64,000 nt of DNA from positions 28,191,917 through 28,255,916 of the forward strand of contig CM076848.1 in assembly GCA_039519185.1 (NCBI GenBank), in the 5' to 3' direction. The stretch's first letter is position 1, and the number at the start of each line of letters is the position of its first letter. The position numbers and the translations under genes are program-made. The notes beneath the pieces are model-generated. The model was not told the origin of the DNA and did no database searches. It saw nothing but the letters and a program-made list of their open reading frames with translations. Shown here piece by piece: positions 23,601-33,903 of this stretch. The stretch is from Astragalus membranaceus. Taxonomy: Eukaryota; Streptophyta; Magnoliopsida; Fabales; Fabaceae.

Positions 23601-24078
23601 TGGAAGTCTCACCACTATCTTTGTCATTTTCTGTTGCTTCTGAGTTTGTTTCAACATTTTCTGTTTTGGAACCTTCATCCTCTGTTTTCTTATCTGAATC
23701 TTCTGTCTTTGTATCTTCAGAAGACTTCTCTTCAGGATTTTCCTCCGACTTCTCTTCTTGCTTTTCTACCAAGTTAGAGTTGTCTTCAGAGCTGACATTG
23801 CTGTCCCCCTTGGTTGCATCCTCAGGTAAATCGCCCGGATTATCTTCAAACTGCCGAGTATTGCTATTATCACTGTCACTCGCCTGTTCTTTGACCTTAC
23901 TCTGTTCTTTCACCTCATTCTTACTTACATCCCCATTTTGGACGGGAACTACAGAAGATGATGTCATCATCCAAACCCCAATCAAGCATAGGGCCACAAA
24001 CACAACAATAGTCACTGTCGAACAGTAACCCGATGATGATCTTCTGCCATCTACTCTTGTATATTTCCCTAAAGCCAT
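20621..24078 (-). CDS. PMT26-like: Probable S-adenosylmethionine-dependent methyltransferase, PMT26-like, 808 aa, eight coding exons
   Basis: Coding exons on the minus strand, in order: 24078-23056, 22976-22827, 22734-22464, 22127-22017, 21931-21757, 21516-21244, 21145-20951, 20849-20621. All introns are GT-AG and the phases join to one 2427-bp frame ending TAA. The product matches the plant PMT family (DUF248), type II Golgi proteins implicated in pectin methylation and cell adhesion (QUA2/TSD2 relatives). A short basic N-terminus (MALGKYTRVDGRR) is followed by one membrane segment (about residues 21-38), a long Glu/Ser/Lys/Asp-rich lumenal stem (about 50-255), then the catalytic part. The SAM-binding motif VILDVGCGVASFGG is at about 404-417, and YERGLFGIYHDWCESF and the VDRILRPEG region lie near the end. 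Length and the MALGKYTRVD/GVWMMTSSSVVP N-terminus point to Arabidopsis PMT26 rather than PMT24/25. No break seen; the substrate is not shown by sequence. Confidence 0.93.
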
Positions 24079-25010
24079 GTCGCCGGAGTGAACTCACGAT
24101 GATTTATGCCTTGAAGAGTTCGAACACAGCATTAGGAAAATATGGCAACTAACTAGTCAGGTATAAACCAAAATTACAGTTTTTTTTCTTTTTGCAATAA
24201 CAGGGAAGTCATATTTACTTGATGCCAGAAATTTAAAGTAATTTTCACCCACCTTCCCATCTTCTACCCACTCAGACAAGTTTCAGTTGCCATAATTAGG
24301 TGGCAAAACACAAAAATAGGAACTACCACGCTAATGGTGCACCAAGCAAGACAAGTTAACATCAAATACCAAGAAAAGTTAAAAGAATCTAACGTGCAAT
24401 CGTTAAAAACCTGGAGGATTGAGTAATTATATAGATACAAGAAGTAGGATAACAAAATCACAACATGAAACAGACAGATCGGAACTTTTTTCACACTTCA
24501 AACTTAAAACACTACTACGTATTTTTTATATGATAATCAGCAAGATTCAACAATGACATAGATTCTCAACATGAAGTAAAATGCCGATAAATAAAGATTT
24601 AGTAGATTGAAATCAACAAAAATCACATGGATCTAGATTGCCAGTAACAAGAACTGATCAATGGCATAAATCTTGCGGCAACGCCGGACAAGATTCCACG
24701 CTAACGAATCAGCAAGGTTGGTTCATGAACAAGTAACGAAAGAAAAGAAATAAAGACGATAAGACTCGATTCGCGATAGAAAACCGTCAATTTCGAATAA
24801 AAACAGAAAGAAAAAAAAAGGAACTGATGAATGCGATCTGGAGTATCAAGATTTGGAACGCGTACCTGTGGTTCTTCGACAAGAAGCAGATCTGAGAGGG
24901 AAGAGTAAGATGCTATCTCCCCATCGTGTGTACGCGGAGACAGTGAGGTGTGAAATGCAAGCTGTTGGCAGTGTGTGCAGAGATGTGTAGATTCTGATTT
25001 AAATAGGTGA
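24079..25010 (-). promoter_or_regulatory. 5' UTR exon, leader intron and TATA region of the PMT26-like gene
   Basis: A donor CACAG|GTACGCG at 24866/24865 and an acceptor CTTCAAG|GCATAA before 24108 suggest a ~760-bp intron in the 5' UTR, giving a leader exon of about 24866-24970. A TATA-like TATTTAAAT (minus) at about 24996-25004 is well placed for transcription start near 24970. The exact start is inferred. Confidence 0.5.
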
Positions 25011-25375
25011 GAGAGCCCGAGAATAGGAGAAAAGGAGAGGTTAGTGGCTAGCTAGCACAATTACTATTTTAACTTCTTACTAATACTAGGATACTGGTCC
25101 ATATCCACGGGTGGTGTCATGTTTTTTGATGAATCAACTTAAACAGTATTTAAATATTTAAAATATTATTGCGTGAAAATAAAGACAAATTTAAAATAGA
25201 TAAAAAATAAGTTTCAAACAAAAAATAGATAAATATTAAAATCTAAAAATGTAAAAGTATCGTTTAAAGACAACCTTTGCATTTATCTCGTGTTTTTTAT
25301 ATATCAGTGCAGTGTTTTTTTATATATCGGTGTTGTTATTCCGTGTTTTTTTATATATCAGTGCAGCTATCCTGT

Positions 25376-25413
<38 letters not shown>

Positions 25414-26127
25414 TTGCAGTTATCCTCGTATTTTTCTATATATTAGTGCAGTCATCCCGTGTTTTTTATGTATCAGTGCAGTTATCTCATAGTTTCAATT
25501 GATTATTTGACTTGATTAGTAGATTATAGTAGATATTAAAAGAGAGATAGTAGATTATCAATAAAAAAATATTTGTTTTGAATATTAATCAATAGTTTAA
25601 ATAGTCATTAATTCTTCTTATTTTTTAGATAATAGGTTCATAGTAGTCTTCAAAAAATTTAATTATCAATTACAAATATTAATCCTGTGTTTTTTATATA
25701 TTAGTGCAGTTATCCCGTGTTTTTTTATATATCATTGCAGTTATCTCGTAGTTTCAATTGATTATTTGAGTTGATTAGTAGATTATAATAGATAGTAAAA
25801 GATAGATAGTAGATTATAAATAAGAAATATTTATCCATTGTTTTTTTATAAATCAGTGACAATTATTTGTCCTTTTTTAGGTATTAGTGACAAATATTTG
25901 TCACGTGTGTTTTAAATATTAATCAGTTTAAATAGTCATTAAGTCTTCTTGTATTTTTAGATAGTAGGTTTATAGTAGTCTTCAAAAATTATAATTATCA
26001 ATGGCAAATATTAATCCCGTGTTTTTTATATATCACTGCAGTTATCCCATGTTTTGTATATATCATTGCAGTTATCTCGTAGTTTCAATTAATTATTTTA
26101 GTTGATTAGTAGATTATAGTAGATAGT
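25011..26127. repeat. AT-rich intergenic repeat, diverged tandem units of ~270-330 bp
   Basis: No gene. The segment gtgttttttatatatcagtgcagttatc followed by gtagtttcaatt and gattagtagattatagtag recurs near 25290-25530, 25685-25830 and 26015-26127. Smaller tgttttttatatatcagtgcag units repeat at 25290-25490 around a (TA)n run at about 25379-25411. Element A begins inside the last unit. Confidence 0.6.
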
Positions 26128-27220
26128 TGATAACTCTATTTTATATAGAGTTATTTACGCATCTAAATCTAAACAATTGTGAAATTCTCAGTAATAATGT
26201 TTATTAAATATAGGAATATAGAGGAATAACAACATTCAAGATCAAAAGAAGGTTTTTAAATCAAACTTAGCATTTTGCACATGTATTGGTATTTTGATGT
26301 GTTTGTTCAATAGCACTGCAATGCCCCAGCATCAATAGCACTACAATGCCACAACATTGGATGCCCCAGCATGCATAGCAAACCATAATGCTCAAAGCAC
26401 TCTTGGAACATCAAAATGTCTCAACAACCAAATGATGACGTCATGCTGCGTCAAAAAGGCAGATGCAAGTGGCCCATGTGGAAGATTTCGGCGCCTACCA
26501 TAGACTTCATACCTCACAAAATTGGACTGTCTTAGGGACACTTGTCTATTCGTTAGAGGACCCCTTCTCTTGGTTAAGTGAAGGATTGAAACTACTTTTG
26601 GAGCAAAGATGAAAAAGCAAACCCTAACTTCACTACAAGAAAAATTGGACTTTGCGGCGGGCAAAATCCGCCGCAAAAGCCAAATTTGCGGCGGATATTT
26701 GGACTTTGCGGCGGAATTTTGCCGCCGGTAGCCAGCTCGAAGCAAACGCTTTGCGGCGGATTATCCGTCGCACGTTTGCGGCGGATTTAGTGGCGCCGCA
26801 AATTCCGTCGGAACTTTGCGGACAAATTTTTGCCGCAAAATATCCACCGAAAAGTGCACAGTATCCGCCGCAAAGTACCCGTTTATCCGCCGCAAAGTAC
26901 CCGTTTTATTTTTAAAAAAATAAATATAATTTTTTTAAAAAAAACGTTTTATTTAAAATTCCGCCGCAAAGTACCCTTTTTTTAAAAAAAAAATTATTAT
27001 TTTTAAAAAATAAATATTTTTTTTTTAAAAAAATCGTTTAAATTAAAAATATATATTATTTTATTAATTTTTTAAATTATTGATAAAAAATAAAATCCAA
27101 TAACTAATTAATTTTTAATTTAAAAAAATTAAAATATGGAAAAGCAGTAAAATATTATGACCAAAAAAATATCCATACAATTAATAAAATATCCATACAA
27201 AAAAATAAAATAATCTAAAG

Positions 27221-29990
27221 CTACTGGGGTGTCTGCCGGTCAATGTCATCAACATTATTATAATATGTATCATCATCTTGAAGTAAAGCACTAAGCGATG
27301 ACATTTGGACATTAAGATAAATGTCCAGCGGGGGTGACCGCTGCTGGGGGTACTGCTGGTTTGGCTGGATCAGGGGTGACTGATGTTGGGGCTGCTGGTA
27401 TAGGGGTGTCAAAAAAACTCGGACCCGCGGGTAAAACCTGTCACGGGTCCGGGGCGGGTAGTTAAACGGGTACCCGCGGGCCAAATAAACGGGTATTTTG
27501 ACTACCCGTCAATAAACGGGGCGGGCCCGGGTAGCGGGGTACCCGTACCCGTTAGTAAATCCATCACACAACTATTTTCTTCCTTTTTTTTATCAACTAT
27601 TGTTGTTGTTGTTTAAGTGGATGTTTATTCATATTTTGTTGTATCTTTTATCCTAATATTTTGAATAATGTTTAGTTGTAATTTTTCAAGTTTCTATTAT
27701 CATAATTTTAGTTTTTTTATCTCAATTCATTAACAATTATATATTAATAAATAGTTGATACGATAAATGCATATCAAAATGCGTAATTTTTTTATATAAA
27801 TGAATCAAAAAAATAGTGTTAAAAAACAAATTTTCTTTGGTATTTCAAATTTTATTTTTAAAAGTTTTTTATTTATTAATTTACAAATACCCGCGGGTAC
27901 CCGCGGGTACCCGTTTAAAAAAATATCCGTTTAAAACCCGTTAAACGGGTACCCGCGCGGGTCCGGGACGGGTCCGGGGCCTATTTATAATAAACGGGGC
28001 GGGTCCGGTAGTGAGATACCCGTGCCCGCCCCGCCCCGTTGACATTCCTATGCTGGTATGGCTGGCGGGGTGACTGATGCTGCTGCTGGTATGGCTGGAA
28101 TGGCGCATACTGCGGGGGATATTGGGGTGCATACGACTGGGGATACTGGGGTGCATACTGCTGCTGGTAGTAATGCTGCTGTGGCGGCGGCGGGTAGGAT
28201 GCTGATGAGGATGGCCTCGAGTGCTGAGACATCATCTGATCCTGCAATAACTTAAAGCGCTCCTCCATGCACTCCTCAGCTACCCTAGCCTGCTCCCGAA
28301 GCGCCTGCATTTCCTGATCACTTTGATCCCGAAGCGCCTGCATTTCCCGATCACTTTGATCCCGAAGCGCCTGCATTTCCTGATCACTTTGCTCCTGCCG
28401 CTCGACAATCTGACGCTGAGCCTCGCTCAGTTGCTGCGTCAATTGCCTAACATCATTCAACTCACCAGCATTGGGAACACAATTGCGACCAGTCGAGGAT
28501 CCAGAATGTGAATCTGATAGACTCGGAATAATGCTTGTTCGAAAAGGAGCGGGTCCAATACCACCTGATCCTACCAGACGATTAGTATTTTGGGGACCAA
28601 CTGCTCTCTCCCAAACATCACGAGCTACTCTAGCCTCCTCCACCGGATCGACAGCTGCCCCACTGCTCTGTTGTGACTGATGGTACTCAGCCATCCCACC
28701 CTCGAAGCTCTCCTGAAAAAAATAACCCAACAAACAAATAACTAATTATTAATATAAATAATAAACATTAATTAATATATAATTGTAAAAGTAGTTTTAC
28801 CTGAATACGCCTCGCCCGATCTATAGCGTACTCACCAGTCTCCTCCACCATATGCATATGGCAATGCAACCCAGGCAAAGTGATTGGTCTTTGTTCCCTC
28901 TCCACCTATATATGTACATATATATATATATATATATATATTATTAATTAAATACACATATTGAAAATGACTAATTAATTATTATAAATAATTAATTAAT
29001 TAATCAAGTAATAAAGTAATAAATTTACCAAACGCATGTAATGCGTTGCAGTATTAACACTCCCCCCCGTGTGTGTGCAGCCACCTTTTTCAGAAGCACG
29101 GTTCTTCTTGGCTTTCTCACAATAATTCTTAAATGCTTGATCTGTCTGCCAATACTCATTAAACTCAGCCCAAGTTGAGTCTCTCATATAAGATGGCTTC
29201 GTACCCGCATTGCGCGCCCTCCGTATCAATTCAGAATAGCGATGAGAACATCTCTTATGGAACACTCTCTCAACTGCGGCTTGCTCCCCCTGGATACCAT
29301 GTACATTTTTCCTATTTAAGAAATTTACAATAATGTTGTTAATTATAAGGCAATAATTAATTAATCAAGTCAATAAGATAATACACCAAATTAATTATTT
29401 CGTAGAATAACTTACCAAAAATGATCTTAACATCTTCTTATTTGCATCTTTATCTTTTCTAACTTCCGTCCAGTTCTTCCAACTCTTGGTAAAATTCTCC
29501 TTGATTGTTTTTGTGATGGCGGTAGCTGAAGCCTTCGAAGCAATAAAACTGCATTAAAAAAAGATGAATTTTGTTACACCAAATATAAGTTATATAAAGG
29601 GCAACAAAAATAAATTAATAAATAATAATATAGATATATATAGACTTACGAATCGCCAACAATCTGCAATATGATACGCTCATCAGGTGTAACCCTAATC
29701 ACATCAGTCCCATCAATGAATGTGCGTACCCCATCCGCATCAACATGTGTCGGGGATAAGCCCTCAGTACCAACAGGAATCGATGGGCCCTCTGCAGTAC
29801 TAGTACTAGCACCATCCTCAGACACAGGTGGTAGCAAATATCCGCCAGTAGTAACAACAACACGCGTAGGCTGAACACAACGCCCTAGGTGAGTAGATGT
29901 CTTCCACCTGCTAGTGCTGGCGGCATCGGGAGGTGGAGGAGGAACATATGCGCCGTCATGATCGGATCCTGAGTCATCATGAGATGCCAT
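27221..29990 (-). pseudogene. CACTA TNP1-like gene (plant Ptta/En/Spm family), several exons, disrupted by a MITE
   Basis: Start ATG at 29990 (MASHDDSGSDHDG). Likely coding blocks: about 29990-29647; 29552-29415 (SKASATAITKTIKENFTKSWKNW); 29310-29030 with the family core HRYSELIRRARN and MRDSTWAEFNEYW; 28905-28801; and 28712 to the MITE at 28050, resuming at 27400 to the stop at 27221. The distal part is Gln/Pro/Tyr-rich and includes three near-identical 11-residue repeats of the form DQSDQEMQALR (28295-28400). The core resembles the plant transposase Ptta/En/Spm domain. The 650-bp MITE with its tgctggta duplication breaks the last exon. Exon borders are approximate. Confidence 0.7.
27401..28050. 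mobile_element. hAT-type MITE, 650 bp, rich in GGGTACCCG palindromes
   Basis: Ends TAGGGGTGTCAA and TTGACATTCCTA form imperfect inverted repeats, flanked by a perfect 8-bp duplication tgctggta (27393-27400 and 28051-28058), which is typical of hAT. Both arms are GC-rich with repeated acccgcgggtacccg and cggggcgggtcc units, while the middle is AT-rich. It sits in the last exon of the TNP1-like gene. Confidence 0.88.
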
Positions 29991-30178
29991 ATCTGTATCT
30001 AGACATATACATTTAAACAAACAAACATATACTAAACAAGGTTAACATAAACATACAAAACTCATTAAAATAAATAATTTGAATCCAATTCATTCTCAAA
30101 CAAATAACATTCTTCATTAAAAATAGAATTGTTGAAACATAAATTACATCCTTATATAATTGATTGAAACATAAATAA

Positions 30179-30550
30179 CTAATTTGAATCCCATTCATTC
30201 TCAAAATCATCATCATCGGAGGAGTGAATTCTTGATACACCAATGTGGTCTGTTGCATCTTCCCCATCAGCATCTTCGTCATCAACTTCATCGCCGGTGT
30301 TTGACTCATCACATAAACGAACAATGGGTTCAACTTGAATCACTTCATTTACATTAGACATCTCTTCCATTCGTGGAACCGGTTTGCCTCTGCTCATCCC
30401 TGATCTACTGACACGATAGCGTGGTTGTCCACACAACTTGCATTCCGACAACTCTCCATCATTTATGCCAAACTCATTGTTATAATAGAGCATGCAACCA
30501 GACACACAACAATCAATCCTTTTAGATTTTAAGCCAAGCTTCGATACCAC
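30179..30550 (-). pseudogene. Fragment of CACTA transposase (TNP2-like)
   Basis: Open frame beginning at a non-ATG codon at 30550. LGLKSKRIDCCVSGCMLYY followed by CKLCGQPRYR resembles the cysteine-bearing N-terminal segment of plant TNP2/TnpD transposases (the D-x-C-x3-C-M-L-Y ... C-x2-C pattern). The rest (MEEMSNVNEVIQVEP and an Asp/Glu-rich tail) does not resemble the catalytic domain, which is missing. Identification rests on that short segment only. Confidence 0.5.
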
Positions 30551-31136
30551 TCTTTTAGCTTCATAATAACTTTGCGGTAAGACAATATATATTAATAAAA
30601 TTTATAAGTGAACTTAATAAATAAGTTTTTTCAATATAAATTATTTTGTATTATTATTGCAAACAAAATTTGTAACAAAATTTTACTATAAATAGTGAAG
30701 TAAGTAATATTTTATTAATTACTTTAACAACTAACCGTAGTGAAGAGAAGGCTCTGGCTTGAAGCTTATCCTGAACTCAAGCAGAGAGGAAAAAGGAGGA
30801 ACCCAAACAATACCTAAACAAACAACAACACAATTAGTAACAAACTCATATTATTATAAAATAATTTAAAAACGAATATAAAAAAAAATTAAAAACTAAA
30901 ACTATTAACTCATATCAAAAACATACCTTGAAGAAATTTCCCAATGAGAGGAGAAGACAATTCGTAGGGAGGAAGTGCTACACTTCAAAAAGAGATTTAG
31001 TAGAGAATGAGAGAATTTGGAGAGAGTAAAAAAGAAATTTTAAGAAGAGAATGAGAGGATTGTTAGAAGTGTGAAGAATGAGAAGTGGGGAAGGGATATA
31101 TATATAGCAAAACGGAGCCAACGGTCAAAAGGAAAT

Positions 31137-31415
31137 ATCCACCGCAAAGACCCTTTCCGGCGGATTTTTGGTCATTGCGGCGGATTTTGAAATTAAATAT
31201 CCGCGCTTATTTTTCAAACGGGGATTTGCGGCGGATTGTGGGTCTTTGCGGCGGATATTTCAAATTAAAACATCGCGCCTTTTTTTAAAACACCCAAATA
31301 TCCGCCGCAAGAACCCAAATTCCGCCGCAAATACCCAAAATATCCGCCGCAAATACCCAAAATCCGCCGCAAATACCCAAATGTCCGACGCAAATACCCA
31401 AAATCCGCCGCAAAT
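31137..31415. repeat. Internal copy of CACTA subterminal repeats
   Basis: Dense array of ttgcggcggat and ccgccgcaaa(a/t) motifs, the same type as at both element ends, but 1.4 kb inside the right end. It suggests a former or second right end, with the 31436-32560 stretch added between arrays. Confidence 0.75.
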
Positions 31416-31435
31416 AACCAAAATCAATATTCACT

Positions 31436-31770
31436 ATTTAGTTAGTGTTGCCAAGATCTTGACCGTTAATTAGTATCGACACTAATCACTATTGACTATT
31501 CAATAATCACGCAGCACTATTTAGTGTCGGCAAGATCTTGATCGTTAATTAGTGTCGACACTAATCACTATTGACTATTTAAGGTCGGCAAGATCTTGAC
31601 CGTTAATTAGTGTCGGCAATATCTTGACCGTTAATTAGTGTCGGCAATATCTTGACCGTTAATTAGTGTCCAAGCTAATCACTATTCATTATTCAATAAT
31701 CACGCTGCACTATTCACTATTTAGTGTCGGCAAGATCTTGACCGTTAATTTAGTGTCGGATATGTTGTTG
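31436..31770. repeat. Tandem/dispersed repeat of gtgtcggcaagatcttgaccg units
   Basis: The unit ttagtgtcggcaa(g/t)atcttgaccg with ttaa recurs about six times, with longer copies of actaatcactattgactattcaataatcacgc between them. Non-coding, within the CACTA element. Confidence 0.8.
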
Positions 31771-31863
31771 TATTATTGTGAGTATTATGGTTTTTTATTA
31801 TTTTTTATCATTTATATATTTAATGTCTGCTACCCCTAAACAGAGACCTACGCCATTCTTTTG

Positions 31864-32429
31864 ATACGACACTCTCTTGAGGATTGTCGGCAGCAGCTCC
31901 AATAGAGTGGCGTATGTCTCCATTTCTTTGTAAAGAAATTTCCACATTGTCATGAACACCCCTTCATCTTTTTCGTTAAAAGTAACCCATTTATCAGCAA
32001 AAAGCTCCTCCTCATTATTTCCACCACAAGAGACATATACGCTCATCAAACGCTCGGTATCATCCTCCAACTTAACAACCCGTCCTTGCAGTTCCTCAAA
32101 CTTTCTATTTAGAGATTCAACCATCTTTTCAAAATAGAAAGTTTCACAAGAAACCATCTTTTGAAAAGATGGTTGAATCTCTAAATAGAAAGTTTGAGGA
32201 ACTGCAAGGACGGATTGTTAAGTTGGAGGATGATACCGAGCGTTTGATGAGCGTATATGTCTCTTGTGGTGGAAATAATGAGGAGGAGCTTTTTGCTGAT
32301 AAAGGGGTTACTTTTAACGAAAAAGATGAAGGGGTGTTCATGACAATGTGGAAATTTCTTTACAAAGAAATGGAGACATACGCCACTCTATTGGAGCCGC
32401 TGCCGACAATGCTTAAGAGAGTGCCGTAT
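31864..32429. repeat. Inverted duplication, two 271-bp arms with a 24-nt loop
   Basis: Left arm 31864-32134 and right arm 32159-32429 are reverse complements with about six mismatches and no indel seen by eye; spacer 32135-32158. Each arm encodes the same open frame pointing outward (VESLNRKFEELQGR...KEMETYATLLE), a coiled-coil-like sequence I do not recognise. A transcript through it could form a long near-perfect hairpin. Confidence 0.88.
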
Positions 32430-33903
32430 TTAGAGAGTGCTGTATCAAGAGAATGAGAGTATTGGTAGAGGTGTGAAAAAGAAGAAGGGGAGAAGGGGTT
32501 TATATAGGAGAAACGAAGTCAAACGGTCAAAAGGCAAGATCCACCGGAAACGTCAGTTACCGACGGATTTATGGGATTTGCGGCGGATTAGGGGATATGC
32601 GGCGGACGGAGGGGGATTTGCGGCGGTTTTTGAAATTCAAAATTGGCAAATATCCGCCAGAAATAACCTTACCGGCGGATTGTTAAAATCTCGTACGCCG
32701 CAAACGTCAATTATTCCGCCGGTAACGTTGCGGCGGATCCATATCCGCCGTAAATGCCTAGAAACCGCCGGAAAATTTGCGGCGGATCCATTCTGGAAAA
32801 ATCAATTATTCTCGTAGTGCTTCAACTCCAAGCAAACCCACTCGTGAAGGAAACTTCATTCTTGGAGCCTATATAAAGAACTTCAACTCCTCACTCAAAA
32901 ACACACCTAGATAGATACTTAGATTTATTTTTTTAATTCTTTTGTAAGAAGGCAAAGAAGAAGTTGACAACTTCTTTCTTTACTTCCACACACTCACGAA
33001 GTGCTGACTAAATGCTGTGAGGTGAATGCTACGGCATTGCTAGGCAGATTCATGCAAAGGAACTCCAACCGTGTAATCTTTACTTTGTTGTCTTCCTTTT
33101 GTATTATCAAATATATGAACATGTTTACTTCTGTTTATATATGTCTTATAATGTCTTGCATGAACTAAACTTCTTTAGTTGGGATGTTTTAACTTTGTAA
33201 TGATCTTTTGATTAGTTATTGTGTTATGTATTGATGTGTGCAATTTAGTTCTTGTGTTATACTTCTTCCAAACTTACTTTGAGGTTGATCACTTAGAAAT
33301 AAGTAGAATCATAAATACAGACATGGTTTATGATTAGAACTCAAGAACTAATATGGGTAAGTGTTTAATAAGGGAAACTTTGTTAATTCCATGCTAAAAC
33401 CTAGACATAGGATAACATAGTCCATAGGGTGATACTGTGGGTACTTCATATACAAGGGTGAATTTATTTAGAGCTTAGACATAAGACTTGTAACGAAACT
33501 CTGACAATGGTGACTGAAAGGCACACATCAATTGCTACAACATCCATTGCGCCAGCATAGTATATAACACAATGCTGTCAAAAGTGACTTATTTAGTAAA
33601 GAGCATTCCAACTATCTGTCTCACTTGAATTTAAACTTATGTTACTTAACTTGCTTACTTTCTGTCTTCATAATATTGTTGTTTGTTACTGGTTACTTCT
33701 CACTAATCCAAACTATCATTTTAAGCTTTAAGAATCAATCCAATCCTTGTGGGTACGATCTCATCTTCTATTGTATTACTTGTTAAAGACTGTGTACACT
33801 TGCACACCTTTTTGCACTTTATTTTTTATTGATTAGCTTTATAGTAAATTAGTATTACTATGGTATTTTGTTTCTGATGCTACAGCACTAGATGCCATAG
33901 CAT

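Larger units (their letters stand above)
26631..32819 (-). mobile_element. CACTA (En/Spm) DNA transposon, non-autonomous, 6189 bp
   Basis: Starts CACTACAAGAAAAATTGG and ends CAATTATTCTCGTAGTG, with a 3-bp duplication ctt at 26628-26630 and 32820-32822; all diagnostic of CACTA. Subterminal arrays of TTTGCGGCGGA and its complement fill about 26650-26960 and 32575-32790. The genes read on the minus strand: a transposase (TNP2-like) stub and a TNP1-like gene cut by a MITE. Most of TNP2 is absent, so transposition would need a helper. A third subterminal-type block at 31137-31415, a tandem repeat and a hairpin lie in the right half. Confidence 0.92.
26128..33816 (+). repeat. 5' LTR of Athila element A, split by the CACTA element
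   Basis: Outside the CACTA transposon and one ctt copy the LTR is about 1.5 kb, similar to the 1587-bp LTR of element B. The start has the palindrome taactctattttatatagagtta, mirrored at 41888-41912 of B. A TATA box (gcctatataaag) is at about 32868-32879. Quasi-palindromic units such as ATGCCCCAGCAT (26321, 26361) and AATGCTACGGCATT (33025) occur within it. The end is taken as ...ctttttgca at 33816. Confidence 0.72.

Noticed and set aside
23405..24028. Long plus-strand open frame (207 codons, Ser/Phe/Leu-rich)
   Set aside because: It is the antisense of the Glu/Ser/Lys-rich stem of the PMT26-like protein; the low-complexity codons leave the opposite strand open.
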